Shown here: in pieces, positions 17,183 to 26,820 of the stretch | Layout of the letters: every line of letters begins with the position of its first letter | Numbering within the stretch: the first letter of the stretch is position 1 | NCBI RefSeq assembly: GCF_000281955.1 | Contig: NZ_AKKF01000134.1 | Coordinates: 1-56,277 of the forward strand | Direction of reading: 5' to 3' | DNA from: Caulobacter sp. AP07 | GTDB taxonomy: Bacteria; Pseudomonadota; Alphaproteobacteria; Caulobacterales; Caulobacteraceae | DNA: 56,277 bases | Made by a program: the position numbers and the translations under genes | The notes under the pieces: model-generated | The model's database searches: none | The model's input: the letters and a program-made list of their open reading frames with translations, nothing else | What the model was told of the DNA's origin: nothing

Positions 17183-19879
17183 ATGTCCCCGCCACCCGCC
17201 GACCGCGCCAACGCGCCCGCCCGGCTCAGCGACGTCGAAAGCGCGCAGTGGTTCCTCGACCATTCGCACGACCTGTTCGCCGTGGTCGACAAGGGCCTGT
17301 TCGCGGTCGTCAACGCCGCCTGGACGCGGGTGACCGGCTGGACCCGCCAGGAGCTGATCGGCCAGCCCGCCCTGCGCTTCGTGCATCCGGACTCGCAACA
17401 GGACTTCATCGAGACCGCCAACCTGATCCGCGCCACCGGCGAGGCCCGCAACCGCCTGAAGGTGACCTGCAAGGCCGGCGGCTGGGTGTGGCTGGAGAAC
17501 CAGTCGCGCCTGGGCCCGAACGGCGAGATGGTCGGCGCCCTGCGTGACGTCACCGCCGACGTGGTCCGCGACGCCGAACTGGCCACCGCCCACCACACCC
17601 GCGAGCTGCTGTCGACGGCCGCCGGCATCGGCGTCTGGAGCTACGAGCCGCATGGCGCGCACATCGAGTGGTCGCCCGACATCCTCAAGACCACGGGGCT
17701 GACGGCCGAGGACGTGTCGCGGCCGGAGCTGTTCTTCGCCCGCCTGGACCCGGTCGAGGGTCAGGCCCTGCGGCTGGCGTTCGACACGGCGGTGCGCACC
17801 GGCCGGGGCGGCACGATCGAGCACCGGCTGCGCGGGGCCGGCGACCAATGGTTCACCTACCGCGCCACCTTTCGCACCGAGCCGCGCGCCGAGGGGCTGT
17901 TCGCGCTCAAGGGCATTTCGCAGAACGTCACCGACGTGGCCCGGACCCGCGATGCGGCGGTCTGGGGCGAGCGCCAGGCCCGCCGCCTGGTCGAGGAGGC
18001 CCCGTTCGCGGTGGCGCTCTACGACCGCGAGCTGCGCCTGCGCGTGGTCAGCCCCCGGTTCCTGGAGATCTTCCAGTCCACCGAGGCCCAGGTGATCGGC
18101 CGCACCCTGCACGACCTGACCTATGGCGCGCGCCGGCGCTTCGTGTCTGCGGTGGAACGGGCCCTGGTCGGCGAGACCGTGGTGCGGCGCGAGGACCAGC
18201 TGCGCGACGGCCTGGGACGGGTCCACACCCTGCGCTGGGAGGCCCGGCCCTGGCGCGACGCCGACGGCCAGATCGCCGGGGTCATCACCTATATGGACGA
18301 CGTCACCGCCCTGTCCGGGGCGCGGCGCGAGGCCCGGGCCAACGCCCGGCGGCTGCGGGTGGCCCTGGGCGCGGCCCAGGCCGGGGTCTACGAGATCGAC
18401 CACGTGGGCAAGGCGTTCTGGGGCTCGCCCGAGTTCCATCGCATCCTGGGCCGCCGGATCACCTACGAGGACGTGCGCAGCGCCGTCTGGCCGATGATCC
18501 ACCGCGACGACGTCGCCGAGGTCTATGACGCGGCCGGCAAGTGGCGCGAGACCGACGGCCGGGCCGGCCGATCCTTCGACGCCCGGGTGGTCACCGCCGC
18601 CGGCGAGGAGCGCTGGATGCGCATCTTCCACGAGGTTCGCCGCGACGCGGCCGGCCGGGTGCGCAAGGCGTTCGGCCTGATCCTCGACATCGACGAAAAG
18701 AAGCGGTCCGAGCTGGCCCTGGTCGAGGCCGAGCGCGCCGCCCAGGCCGCCAGCGAGGCCAAGGCCCAGTTCCTGGCCAATATGAGCCACGAGATCCGCA
18801 CGCCGATGAACGGGGTGCTGGGGGTGATGCATCTGTTGCGGCGCGAGAAGCTGCCGGGCGACGCCGACCAGCTGCTGGGCGAGGCCCTGGCCTGCGGCCG
18901 GATGCTGTCGACCCTGCTGGACGACGTCATCGACTTCTCGCGCATCGAGGCCGGACGGCTGGACGTGACCCGCGAGGCGGTCGATCCCAGCGCCCTGGCG
19001 ACGAGCGTGGCGCGGCTGCTGCGCGCTCAGGCCGAGAACAAGGGACTGGCGCTGCATGTGGAGGCCCCGGACCTGGGCCTGATCCTCACCGACCCCAGCC
19101 GCCTGCGCCAGGCGCTGTTCAACCTGGTCGGCAACGCCGTGAAGTTCACCCTGTACGGGGCCGTCACCCTGCGGGTGCGTCGGGTCGAAGGGCTTGGCGA
19201 GCCGCGGATCGCCTTCGAGGTGGTCGACACCGGGGTCGGCATCGCCGCCGAGGCGCAAGGCCGCCTGTTCGAGCGCTTCCAGCAGGCCGACGCCAGCACC
19301 ACCCGCCGGTTCGGCGGCTCGGGCCTGGGCCTGGCCATCACCCGGCGGCTGGCCGAAATGATGGGCGGCGAGGTCGGCTTCACCTCCCGCGAGGGCGCCG
19401 GCTCGACCTTCGTGCTGACCATCGCCGCGCCGCCGGCCCAGGCGCGGGTCGCCGACCCGGCGATGGAGGACGACCTGCTGGCCGGCCTGCGGATCCTGGT
19501 GGTCGAGGACAACGCCACCAACCGGATGGTCGCCCGCCGCATTCTCGAGCAACTGGGCGCGGCGGTCGAGACGGCCGACGACGGCCTCGCCGGGGTGGCC
19601 GCGGCGCGCCGGGGCGCCTTCGACCTGATCCTGATGGACGTGCAGATGCCGGGCATCGACGGGTTGGAGGCCGCCCGCCGGATCCGCGCCCTGCCGGGTC
19701 CCGCCGCCCGCGTCCCGATCATCGCCCTGACCGCCAACGTCATGTCGCATCAGCGGACCTCGTACCTGGCGGCCGGCATGGACGGCGTCGCCGCCAAGCC
19801 GATCGCCCCGGCGGCGCTGATCGGCGAGATCATGCGGCTGGCGGGCGAAGAGGCGGGCGGCGAAGCGGCGGTGGCTTAG
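17183..19879 (+). CDS. PAS-containing hybrid sensor histidine kinase
   Basis: An 898-aa hybrid kinase with no clear membrane segment, hence probably cytoplasmic. Domain order: PAS repeats over about residues 15-510 (four PAS-like units, e.g. SHDLFAVVDKG, EEAPFAVALYDREL), a short coiled linker, HisKA with phospho-acceptor His536 in MSHEIRTPMNG, HATPase_c (NLVGNAVKFT, DTGVGI, GSGLGLAI), and a C-terminal receiver (VVEDNATNRM, phospho-acceptor Asp819 in LMDVQMPG, ALTAN, Lys in AAKPI). No cognate regulator is adjacent, so output presumably goes through a phosphotransfer protein elsewhere. The signal is unknown. Confidence 0.95.
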   Translation: MSPPPADRANAPARLSDVESAQWFLDHSHDLFAVVDKGLFAVVNAAWTRVTGWTRQELIGQPALRFVHPDSQQDFIETANLIRATGEARNRLKVTCKAGGWVWLENQSRLGPNGEMVGALRDVTADVVRDAELATAHHTRELLSTAAGIGVWSYEPHGAHIEWSPDILKTTGLTAEDVSRPELFFARLDPVEGQALRLAFDTAVRTGRGGTIEHRLRGAGDQWFTYRATFRTEPRAEGLFALKGISQNVTDVARTRDAAVWGERQARRLVEEAPFAVALYDRELRLRVVSPRFLEIFQSTEAQVIGRTLHDLTYGARRRFVSAVERALVGETVVRREDQLRDGLGRVHTLRWEARPWRDADGQIAGVITYMDDVTALSGARREARANARRLRVALGAAQAGVYEIDHVGKAFWGSPEFHRILGRRITYEDVRSAVWPMIHRDDVAEVYDAAGKWRETDGRAGRSFDARVVTAAGEERWMRIFHEVRRDAAGRVRKAFGLILDIDEKKRSELALVEAERAAQAASEAKAQFLANMSHEIRTPMNGVLGVMHLLRREKLPGDADQLLGEALACGRMLSTLLDDVIDFSRIEAGRLDVTREAVDPSALATSVARLLRAQAENKGLALHVEAPDLGLILTDPSRLRQALFNLVGNAVKFTLYGAVTLRVRRVEGLGEPRIAFEVVDTGVGIAAEAQGRLFERFQQADASTTRRFGGSGLGLAITRRLAEMMGGEVGFTSREGAGSTFVLTIAAPPAQARVADPAMEDDLLAGLRILVVEDNATNRMVARRILEQLGAAVETADDGLAGVAAARRGAFDLILMDVQMPGIDGLEAARRIRALPGPAARVPIIALTANVMSHQRTSYLAAGMDGVAAKPIAPAALIGEIMRLAGEEAGGEAAVA

Positions 19880-19888
19880 AGCCATAGG

Positions 19889-20010
19889 TCCTCCCCCTGT
19901 GGGGGAGGCGATCGCGAAGCGATCGGTGGGGGGATGTTCGGCGAGGTGGGATTACTCCCCCCTCCGGCCCATTCGGGCCGCCTCCCCCTGTGGGGGAGGA
20001 CCTTCTTGGG
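19889..20010. repeat. Composite inverted-repeat intergenic element, copy 3
   Basis: It begins cctccccctgtgggggagg, then cgatcgcgaagcgatcg, then tggggggat; after a spacer come ccccccctccgg, ggcccattcgggcc and a second cctccccctgtgggggagg. Same A-B-spacer-B'-A' plan as the copies at 2.7, 9.9 and 53.5 kb, with different B arms. Confidence 0.7.
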
Positions 20011-20080
20011 TCGACTTCACCTTCCCTCGCCACCAAAAACCGCTAATGCTCCTCGCAAGAACTCCGGGGGAAATCGCAAC

Positions 20081-21742
20081 ATGACGGCCCAGGCCAAGGT
20101 GGAGGACCGCGCCTCGATGCGCACGGTGGTGGCGGCCTCGTCCGCCGGCACGGCCTTCGAATGGTACGACTTCTTCATCTTCGGCAGCCTGGCCCAGGTG
20201 ATCTCCAAGACCTTCTTCACGGGACTGTCCGAGACGGCGGGCTATGTGGCCGCCCTGGCCCTGTTCGGCGTGGGCTTCGCCTTCCGGCCGCTGGGCGCGC
20301 TGGTGTTCGGCAAGATCGGCGACCAGGCCGGGCGCAAGGGGGCGTTCCTGGCCACGGTGCTGCTGATGGGCGGCGCGACCTTCGCCATCGCCTTCCTGCC
20401 CACCTACCAGCAGGCGGGGATCGTCTCGCCGATCCTGCTGATCCTGCTGCGCTGCGTGCAGGGCTTCGCGCTCGGGGGCGAATATGGCGGGGCGGCGATC
20501 TATGTCGCCGAGCATTCGCCGCCCAAGGAGCGCGGCTGGTCGACCTCGTGGGTGCAGACCTCGGCGGCGTTCGGCCTGTTCGGCGCCCTGCTGGTCATCC
20601 TGCTGACCCGCTGGGCGCTGGGCGTCCATGTCGGGCCCGAGGCTTTCGACGCCTGGGGCTGGCGCATCCCGTTCGCCGTGTCGATCGGCCTGCTGGGCAT
20701 CTCGGTCTGGATGCGCCTGAAGCTCAGCGAAAGCCCGGCCTTCGCCAAGATGAAGGAAGACGGCGAGGCGTCGAAGGCGCCCTATGCCGAGGCCTTCGGC
20801 CAGTGGAAGAACCTCAAGCTGGTCTTGCTGGCCTTCTTCGCCATGATGTCGGCCCAGGGGGCGGTCTGGTACACCAGCTTCTTCTACGTCCAGACCTTCA
20901 TGGAGAAGTTCCTGAAGGTCGCCCCGGCCACCATCAACGGCCTGATGATGGCCGCCACGGCGGTCAGCGCCATCTTCTACGTGCTGTTCGGCTGGCTGTC
21001 GGACAAGGTCGGCCGCAAGCCGGTGATGCTGGGCGGCATGACCCTGGCCCTGGTGTTCTACTTCCCCGGCTTTCACCTGCTGGAACGGGCCGCCAACCCG
21101 GCCCTGGCCGAGGCCACGGCCCGCGCGCCGGTCAGCGTCACCGCCGACCCCAAGGACTGCGCCCTGCAGTTCGATCCGGTCGGCAAGGCCGCCTTCGTCT
21201 CGTCCTGCGACATCGCCAAGAGCGCCCTGGCCAACGCCGGGATCTCCTACGCCAACCACCAGGGTCCGGCCGGCCAGCCGGCGGTGGTCCAGGTCGGCGA
21301 GGCCAAGATCGTCTCCCAGAGCGCCAAGGGCCTGCCGGCCAAAGAGGCCAAGGCGGCGAAGGCCGCCGGCGAGGCGGCGATCAAGGCCGCCCTGGCGCGG
21401 GCCGGCTATCCGGCCAAGGCCGACCCGGCCCGGATGAACCTGCTGGGCATGTTCGGCGTGTTGTTCGTGTTCGTGATCGCCGCCACCGCCCTGTTCGGGC
21501 CGCTGGCCGCCTGCCTGGTCGAGCTGTTCCCGACCCGGGTGCGCTACACCGCCCTGTCGCTGCCCTACCACATCGGAACGGGGTGGATCGGCGGCTTCGT
21601 GCCGTTCTCGGCCTTCGCCATCGTGGCGGCGGTGGGCAACATCTATGCCGGGCTCTGGTACCCGGTGGCGTTCACCTTGATCAGCGTGCTGACCACGCTG
21701 TTCCTGCTGCCGGAGACCAAGGACCGGTCGCTGGATCAATGA
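20081..21742 (+). CDS. MFS transporter, metabolite:H+ symporter (MHS) type
   Basis: Twelve-helix inner-membrane major facilitator, 553 aa from ATG 20081. MHS-type landmarks are GTAFEWYDFFIFGSLAQVI at the N-terminus, GKIGDQAGRKGAFL in the first cytoplasmic loop, and RCVQGFALGGEYGGAA. A hydrophilic Ala/Lys/Gly-rich insertion of about 110 residues (roughly 340-450, containing two Cys) interrupts the C-terminal half before MNLLGMFGVLFVFVI. Family members carry dicarboxylates, betaines or similar solutes; this substrate is unknown. An in-frame ATG at 19934 falls in repeat DNA and is rejected. Confidence 0.92.
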   Translation: MTAQAKVEDRASMRTVVAASSAGTAFEWYDFFIFGSLAQVISKTFFTGLSETAGYVAALALFGVGFAFRPLGALVFGKIGDQAGRKGAFLATVLLMGGATFAIAFLPTYQQAGIVSPILLILLRCVQGFALGGEYGGAAIYVAEHSPPKERGWSTSWVQTSAAFGLFGALLVILLTRWALGVHVGPEAFDAWGWRIPFAVSIGLLGISVWMRLKLSESPAFAKMKEDGEASKAPYAEAFGQWKNLKLVLLAFFAMMSAQGAVWYTSFFYVQTFMEKFLKVAPATINGLMMAATAVSAIFYVLFGWLSDKVGRKPVMLGGMTLALVFYFPGFHLLERAANPALAEATARAPVSVTADPKDCALQFDPVGKAAFVSSCDIAKSALANAGISYANHQGPAGQPAVVQVGEAKIVSQSAKGLPAKEAKAAKAAGEAAIKAALARAGYPAKADPARMNLLGMFGVLFVFVIAATALFGPLAACLVELFPTRVRYTALSLPYHIGTGWIGGFVPFSAFAIVAAVGNIYAGLWYPVAFTLISVLTTLFLLPETKDRSLDQ

Positions 21743-21750
21743 CCCACTAG

Positions 21751-21791
21751 GCCCGTCATCCCCCGCATAAAGCGGGGGATGACGGGCTTTT
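21751..21791. terminator. Bidirectional terminator between convergent genes
   Basis: Perfect 16-bp stem gcccgtcatcccccgc / gcgggggatgacgggc, loop ataaa, followed by TTTT on the plus strand. The core recurs exactly in the repeat at 41161-41184. Confidence 0.85.
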
Positions 21792-21802
21792 GTGTGCGAA
21801 TC

Positions 21803-22699
21803 TCAAGTGCTCGGCGCCGCCATCAGCACCTCGACGGCCACCGAGGCCGCGGCCAGGGCCTGGATCACCGCCGGATCGACCGGGGCGACGATCAGCCGGA
21901 CGATCTGCCGGCCCTCTCCGGCCAGGGCGACCAGCCTTTCCGCTCCGGCCTCGCCGGGGCTCAGCCGCTGGACGTCGCGGCGGGCCATCGCCAGCACCTG
22001 CGGATCGGCGCCGTCGTCGGCGACCAGCACGTCGGCCGCGCCCAGGGCCCGGACGGCGCGCAGGGTCAGCAGGTCGGACGGACCCTTGCCGGCGATGAAC
22101 GCCACCTTGCCCTCGCGGCCGACGCCCTTGGCCAGGGCCTTGCGGAACAGCTCGCCGGCCTTGTCCATGTCGCCGGCCATCGCCGCCTGGGCGGCCTCGC
22201 CGACCACGGCGTCGCGCAGGAAGGCCCGGCGCTCGTGCAGGGCGGGCAGGGCGCCGCGCACCTCGTCCTGGAACCTGCGCAGCAGGGCGGCGACCCGGCC
22301 GGTGCCCTCGGGCACCTGGGCCTCGATGTCGTTGCGCAGCTTGGTGGCCAGGGTCGGCGACGCCCCGCCGGTGCCGATGGCCATCACCACCTCGCCGCGG
22401 TCGATCACCGCCGGGGTGTTGAAGTCGCTCATCGCCGGACGGTCGACGACATTGACCAGCACTCGCGCGGCCCGCGCCGCGCTGGCGGCGGCCTGCAGGA
22501 ACACCTCGTCGTCGCCGGCCACGAAGGCCAGGATCGCGCCAGCGTAGGTTCCGGGCAGGAAGGCGGCGTGGCCGTCGACCCGCACCAGGGTGGCCGGAGA
22601 GCCTTCGAACAGCCGGGCCTTGTTGTCGGCGGCCTCGCCGCTGCCGGCGATCACGACCCTGCGGCCGTCCAGGGAGAAGTAGGCGGGGAAGGAATCCAA
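21803..22699 (-). CDS. Siroheme-synthase-like protein (precorrin-2 dehydrogenase domain, shortened C-terminus)
   Basis: A 298-aa protein resembling the N-terminal CysG module, which oxidises precorrin-2 and inserts iron to make siroheme for sulfite and nitrite reductases. Residues about 10-110 form the NAD-binding part (VVIAGSGEAADNKARLF, VNVVDRPAMSDFNTPAVIDRG), and 110-180 the dimerisation/chelatase part (GGASPTLATKLRNDIE). Residues about 190-295 look like the beginning of the SAM uroporphyrinogen methyltransferase domain (GKGPSDLLTLRAVRALGAADVLV), but stop after about 100 of the usual 240 residues. It faces the MHS gene across a shared terminator. Confidence 0.85.
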   Translation of the reverse strand: MDSFPAYFSLDGRRVVIAGSGEAADNKARLFEGSPATLVRVDGHAAFLPGTYAGAILAFVAGDDEVFLQAAASAARAARVLVNVVDRPAMSDFNTPAVIDRGEVVMAIGTGGASPTLATKLRNDIEAQVPEGTGRVAALLRRFQDEVRGALPALHERRAFLRDAVVGEAAQAAMAGDMDKAGELFRKALAKGVGREGKVAFIAGKGPSDLLTLRAVRALGAADVLVADDGADPQVLAMARRDVQRLSPGEAGAERLVALAGEGRQIVRLIVAPVDPAVIQALAAASVAVEVLMAAPST

Positions 22700-22843
22700 G
22701 GCGCGTGTCCTGACCGGGTAACCAATGCCGGACCACGCTAGCCCGACTGAACCAAGATTTCACTGGCGGGTTTGGGTCTGAGCAGTGTTAGAATCTCGAT
22801 AGCCGGGTCCGCGGGCCCGCTTTTCGTTGGGAGGCGAGAGCTC

Positions 22844-23401
22844 ATGGCGGCGACCCTGGACGTCAACGGCAAGACCATCAGCGTCAAGGCCGATCCTGAA
22901 ACCCCCCTGCTGTGGGTGCTGCGCGATGAGCTGGGCCTGACCGGCACCAAGTTCGGCTGCGGCCTGGCCCAGTGCGGGGCCTGCACCGTCCACGTCAACG
23001 GCGACCCGGTGCGCTCCTGCGTGACGCCGATCGCCGCCCTGGCGGGCGCCAAGATCACCACCATCGAGAGCCTGGGCGGGGCCCACCCGCTGCAACAGGC
23101 CTGGGTCAAGCACGACGTGCCCCAGTGCGGCTACTGCCAGTCGGGCCAGATCATGTCGGCCGCCGCCCTGCTGTCGCAGAACAAGGCGCCCAGCGACGAG
23201 GACATCGACAACGCCATGAGCGGCAACATCTGTCGCTGCGGCACCTACCAGCGCATCCGCGCCGCCATCAAGGACGCCGCCGGCATGGCGTCGGCCCCGG
23301 TGGCCGCCGCGCCGGTCGTCACCAAGCCGGTGGCCATGAACGACATCGACGACGACATCGCCGCCGCTTCGGGGTCCACCGGTCGGGGAGCAGGCCAATG
23401 A
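22844..23401 (+). CDS. (2Fe-2S) subunit of molybdenum hydroxylase
   Basis: Small iron-sulfur subunit, 185 aa, of the xanthine-oxidase family (isoquinoline 1-oxidoreductase alpha type). The N-terminal plant-type ferredoxin cluster is bound by Cys in [14 protein letters not shown]...RSC, and the second helical cluster by CGYCQSGQ and [11 protein letters not shown]-terminal Ala/Val-rich tail extends beyond the usual length of about 155. ATG 22844 is preceded by ggaggcgag. Its stop overlaps the start of the large subunit by 4 bases (ATGA). No FAD subunit is present, so electrons probably leave to a cytochrome. Confidence 0.95.
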   Translation: MAATLDVNGKTISVKADPETPLLWVLRDELGLTGTKFGCGLAQCGACTVHVNGDPVRSCVTPIAALAGAKITTIESLGGAHPLQQAWVKHDVPQCGYCQSGQIMSAAALLSQNKAPSDEDIDNAMSGNICRCGTYQRIRAAIKDAAGMASAPVAAAPVVTKPVAMNDIDDDIAAASGSTGRGAGQ

Positions 23402-25584
23402 ACGCGCCCTTCAACAAGCTCGCGCCGCAGGATGGCGTCAGCCGCCGGGAACTGGTGGTGGTCGGCGCGGTCCTGGTCGGCGGCGCCCTGGTGGTCGGCT
23501 GCTCGCCCGCCGACCTGATGAGCGCCGGCTCCAAGGTCGAGGTGGGGGCCTTCGGACCGTTCATCCGCTTCGATCCCGACGGCGCGGTGACCCTGCTGTC
23601 CAAGCACATCGAATTTGGCCAGGGCAACCACGCGGGCCTGGCGGCCATCGTCGCCGAGGAGCTGGACGCCGACTGGAACCGCGTGAAGGTCGTGCACGCC
23701 CCGGCCAACGCCAAGCTCTATTCCAACAGCGTGGCCGGCGTTCAGCTGACCGGCGGCTCGTCGGCGATCTCCAACTCCTGGGACCAGCTGCGCAAGGCCG
23801 GGGCCGGGGCGCGGGCGATGTTCGTGCAGGCCGCGGCCGCCAAGTGGAACGTTCCGGCCAGCGAGATCACCGTCAAGGACAGCGTCGTTAGCCACAAGAG
23901 CGGCAAGAGCGCCGGCTTCGGCCAGCTGATCGTCGACGCCGCCAAGGTCGCGCCGCCCGCAAGCCCGGTCCTGAAGGACCCCAAGACCTTCACCCTGATC
24001 GGCACCGACCGGGTGCGCCGCAAGGACAGCCAGGCCAAGAGCGACGGCACGGCCCGCTACACCCAGGACGTCCAGCTGCCCAACATGCTGGTGGCGGTGG
24101 TCGCCCACGCCCCGCGCTTCGGCGGCGTGGTCAAGAGCTTCAACGCCGACGACGCCAAGAAGGTGGCCGGGGTGGTCGACGTCCACCAGATCCCGACCGG
24201 GATCGCGGTGGTCGCCGACACCACCTACGCCGCCCGCATGGGCCGCGAGGCGCTGAAGGTCGAGTGGGACCTGGGCAAGGCCGAGACCCGCGACTCGGCG
24301 ACGATCGCCGGCCAGTGGCGCGACATCGCCGCCGGCAAGGGCCCATCCGACCTGAAGTGGGAAGCCTTCGACTCCAAGGGCGACGCCGCGGCGGCGGCCG
24401 GAGGCAAGGACGCCTTCGAGACCACCTACGACTTCCCCTACCTGGCCCACGCGACCATGGAGCCGATGAACTGCGTGGCCCAGGTCGACGGCAACAAGGT
24501 CAAGCTGACCCACGGCTCGCAGGGCCAGACCCTGGACCAGATGGCCGCCGCCAAGATCGTCGGGACCCTGCCGGGTTCGGTCGAGATCGAGACCCTGTTC
24601 GCCGGCGGCTCGTTCGGCCGGCGGGCCAACTTCCAGTCCGACTACGTGGCCGAATGCGTGCACATCGCCAAGAAGGTGGGCGGCAACCGGCCGGTGAAGC
24701 TGGTCTGGACCCGCGAGGACGACATGCGGGCCGGCTATTTCCGGCCGATCGTCCACCACGCGGTGCGCGTCACCCTCGACAAGGACGGCTATCCGGCCAC
24801 CTGGCGGCATCGGATCGTCACCCAGTCGATCATGAAGGGCTCGCCGATGCCGGCCAAGGGGCCCGACCAGACGGCGATCGAGGGCACGGCCGGCTCGCCC
24901 TATCTGAAGGCCACGCCGATCGTCGACGCCCAGCTGGCCCTGCCCGAGGCGGGCGTGCCGGTGCTGTGGTGGCGTTCGGTGGGCGCGACCCACACCGCCT
25001 TCGTGATGGAGCACACCATCGACCAGCTGGCTCGCAAGGCCGGCAAGGATCCGGTCGACTACCGCCGCGCCCTCTACGCCAAGGCCGGAGCCAACCGGCA
25101 CCTGGCGGCGCTGAACCTGGCGGTCGAGAAGGCCGGACCGACCCCGACCGCCGGCTGGACGCGCGGCGTGGCGGTGCACGAGAGCTTCGGCTCGGTGGTC
25201 GCTCAGGTCGCCGAGGTCAAGCTGGTCGACGGCCAGCCGCGCGTCGGCCGGGTGGTCACCGCCATCGACTGCGGCGTCGCGGTTTCGCCCGACCAGGTCG
25301 CGGCCCAGATGGAGGGTGGCACCTGCTACGGCCTGTCGGCGGCGCTCTACGGCGAGGTCACCCTGACGGGCGGCGTGGTCGACCAGAGCAATTTCGACAC
25401 CTACCGCGTGTTGCGGATGAACGAGGCGCCGACCGTCGAGACCCACATCGTGCCGTCGGGCGCGGCGCCCAGCGGCGTGGGCGAGCCGGGCACGCCGGTG
25501 ATCGGGCCGGCCGTGGCCAACGCCCTGCTGGCGATCTCGAAGACTCCGACCACGCGCCTGCCGTTCGTCCGGTCCCAGGCCTGA
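23398..25584 (+). CDS. Molybdopterin-binding large subunit, xanthine dehydrogenase family
   Basis: Catalytic subunit of the two-component molybdenum hydroxylase, 728 aa, of isoquinoline oxidoreductase beta / aldehyde dehydrogenase type. The N-terminus [15 protein letters not shown] fits a twin-arginine signal, and VVGC could be a lipobox, so it is probably exported or anchored in the periplasm. Mo-site features include [21 protein letters not shown], and the C-terminal [13 protein letters not shown], whose Glu is the expected catalytic base. These enzymes use molybdopterin cytosine dinucleotide, which the mocA-like and xdhC genes 2-6 kb downstream could provide. Substrate unknown. Confidence 0.95.
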   Translation: MNAPFNKLAPQDGVSRRELVVVGAVLVGGALVVGCSPADLMSAGSKVEVGAFGPFIRFDPDGAVTLLSKHIEFGQGNHAGLAAIVAEELDADWNRVKVVHAPANAKLYSNSVAGVQLTGGSSAISNSWDQLRKAGAGARAMFVQAAAAKWNVPASEITVKDSVVSHKSGKSAGFGQLIVDAAKVAPPASPVLKDPKTFTLIGTDRVRRKDSQAKSDGTARYTQDVQLPNMLVAVVAHAPRFGGVVKSFNADDAKKVAGVVDVHQIPTGIAVVADTTYAARMGREALKVEWDLGKAETRDSATIAGQWRDIAAGKGPSDLKWEAFDSKGDAAAAAGGKDAFETTYDFPYLAHATMEPMNCVAQVDGNKVKLTHGSQGQTLDQMAAAKIVGTLPGSVEIETLFAGGSFGRRANFQSDYVAECVHIAKKVGGNRPVKLVWTREDDMRAGYFRPIVHHAVRVTLDKDGYPATWRHRIVTQSIMKGSPMPAKGPDQTAIEGTAGSPYLKATPIVDAQLALPEAGVPVLWWRSVGATHTAFVMEHTIDQLARKAGKDPVDYRRALYAKAGANRHLAALNLAVEKAGPTPTAGWTRGVAVHESFGSVVAQVAEVKLVDGQPRVGRVVTAIDCGVAVSPDQVAAQMEGGTCYGLSAALYGEVTLTGGVVDQSNFDTYRVLRMNEAPTVETHIVPSGAAPSGVGEPGTPVIGPAVANALLAISKTPTTRLPFVRSQA

Positions 25585-25694
25585 TGGCGCCTTGGGGCCG
25601 ATCCGGGCGTTCTTTTTGATCGATCGCGCCCTTGTAGGGCGTGGTTGTGCAACTGTAGCTGGACGGAACGCGAGCAGAGACCCATTTTAGCGTC

Positions 25695-26399
25695 ATGGTG
25701 GACTCCGGCGACAACCACGGTTTCGAAAGACTGACCCCGCGTGAGCGGGAGATTCTGCGCCTGATCGCCCAGCACCGGCAGGGCAAGGAAATCGCCCGCC
25801 TGCTGCAGCTGTCGCCCAAGACGGTCGAGATGCACGTGCTCAGCGCGCGGCGCCGCGTGGGCGGCCTGGGCCGTCGCGACGCGGCCCTGGCCTTCATCGC
25901 CTGGGAAACCGACCCCGGTAATGACTACCGTAAGCAATCGGCCGAGCTAGCCACGGCCGCCCCCCGGGTCTTCTCTCGTTCCAACAGCGAGAGCAGCCAT
26001 GACGAAACCTTCCACGCCGACACAGCCGCCAGCCTTCTTCATAGCGAGCTGGCAATCGCTGGAAGAAGGCCTGACCCTGATGGCCGGGACGCCCGAGCGT
26101 GGCCGCCTGGTGCCGGAGACGGTGTCGGCTTTGCGCAAGGCCCAGCAGGCGGGCGATCCGCCCAGCAAGCTGCTCCTCCGAGTCTTGGCGGCCACGGCCT
26201 TCCTGGCCGACGACTCGCCTCTGCGGAACAAGGAAGGAGTTGGCGCGATGACCTGACTCCCATGCAATGGCTGGGCTTGATCCTCGCCGTGGCCGCGCTG
26301 GGCGGTGTCCTGCTCGGGATGGTGACGATGGGCGCCCATGAATTCCTCTTCGCCCTTCAGCGGTTTCGCGAGGGCTGGAGCCCACCTCCGGCGCACTGA
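25695..26399 (+). CDS. LuxR-type HTH protein with C-terminal transmembrane segment
   Basis: Open frame of 234 codons. Residues 10-70 form a LuxR/GerE helix-turn-helix (LTPREREILRLIAQHRQGKEIARLLQLSPKTVEMHVLSA, shortened). The end carries one hydrophobic helix (LGLILAVAALGGVLLGMVTMG), preceded by DDLTPMQ, an architecture I associate with small Caulobacter HTH-TM proteins. The middle, about residues 85-185, has poor third-position GC and reads like shadow translation, while the overlapping frame there (25999-26256) looks coding. So this may be a genuine fusion, or an HTH gene whose stop was lost, followed by separate small genes. Function unknown. Confidence 0.55.
   Translation: MVDSGDNHGFERLTPREREILRLIAQHRQGKEIARLLQLSPKTVEMHVLSARRRVGGLGRRDAALAFIAWETDPGNDYRKQSAELATAAPRVFSRSNSESSHDETFHADTAASLLHSELAIAGRRPDPDGRDARAWPPGAGDGVGFAQGPAGGRSAQQAAPPSLGGHGLPGRRLASAEQGRSWRDDLTPMQWLGLILAVAALGGVLLGMVTMGAHEFLFALQRFREGWSPPPAH
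25999..26256 (+). CDS. Hypothetical 85-aa protein overlapping the HTH-TM frame
   Basis: ATG 25999 follows a gagag motif by 6 bases. The 85-aa product is soluble and helical (SWQSLEEGLTLMAGTPERG, ETVSALRKAQQAGD, LLLRVLAATAFLADD). Its third codon positions are mostly G or C, as in the neighbouring real genes, unlike the longer frame through the same DNA. If it is real, the C-terminal membrane segment may be a separate 45-aa protein from ATG 26262. No family recognised. Confidence 0.5.
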   Translation: MTKPSTPTQPPAFFIASWQSLEEGLTLMAGTPERGRLVPETVSALRKAQQAGDPPSKLLLRVLAATAFLADDSPLRNKEGVGAMT

Positions 26400-26472
26400 C
26401 GCCGATCTTCCACTGAACAATTCATCGACTTGAACGTGCGGGGGGGACCCGTGCGACCGGGAGAGTCATGCC

Positions 26473-26820
26473 ATGAAACGTACCGAAGCCGCCCGCGCTG
26501 GGGCCGAGAAGCTGAAGCGCGCCGAAGCCGCGATCGACGCCGCCCTGCGCGAGACCGCCGAACTGATGGGCCTGCTGCCCTCGTTGCGTCTGGAAGCCAA
26601 GCTGTCGGCCGTGCTCGGCCAGGACGCCGTCGCCAACCTCGGCGAAACCCTGACCCACATCGTTTCGGCCCGCCGGACCATCATCGAGGCGCACGGCGCC
26701 CTCTTCACCGTGCGCGCCCAGATGGGCTGCGGCGCCCTGGCGATGGGCGACACCGACAAGACGGGCGATCAGCCCCGGACCTCGGGCCTGCACGCCGTGT
26801 CGGGGGGGCGCGCCGCATGA
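26473..26820 (+). CDS. Hypothetical helical protein
   Basis: A 115-aa hypothetical protein with a gggagag ribosome-binding site before ATG 26473. The first 75 residues are strongly helical and Ala/Glu/Leu-rich (AGAEKLKRAEAAIDAALRE, LTHIVSARRTIIEAHGAL), possibly a coiled coil; the tail is Gly/Ser-rich and probably disordered. No export signal. Its stop overlaps the next start by 4 bases (ATGA), so the two products are probably made together and may interact. Confidence 0.7.
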   Translation: MKRTEAARAGAEKLKRAEAAIDAALRETAELMGLLPSLRLEAKLSAVLGQDAVANLGETLTHIVSARRTIIEAHGALFTVRAQMGCGALAMGDTDKTGDQPRTSGLHAVSGGRAA

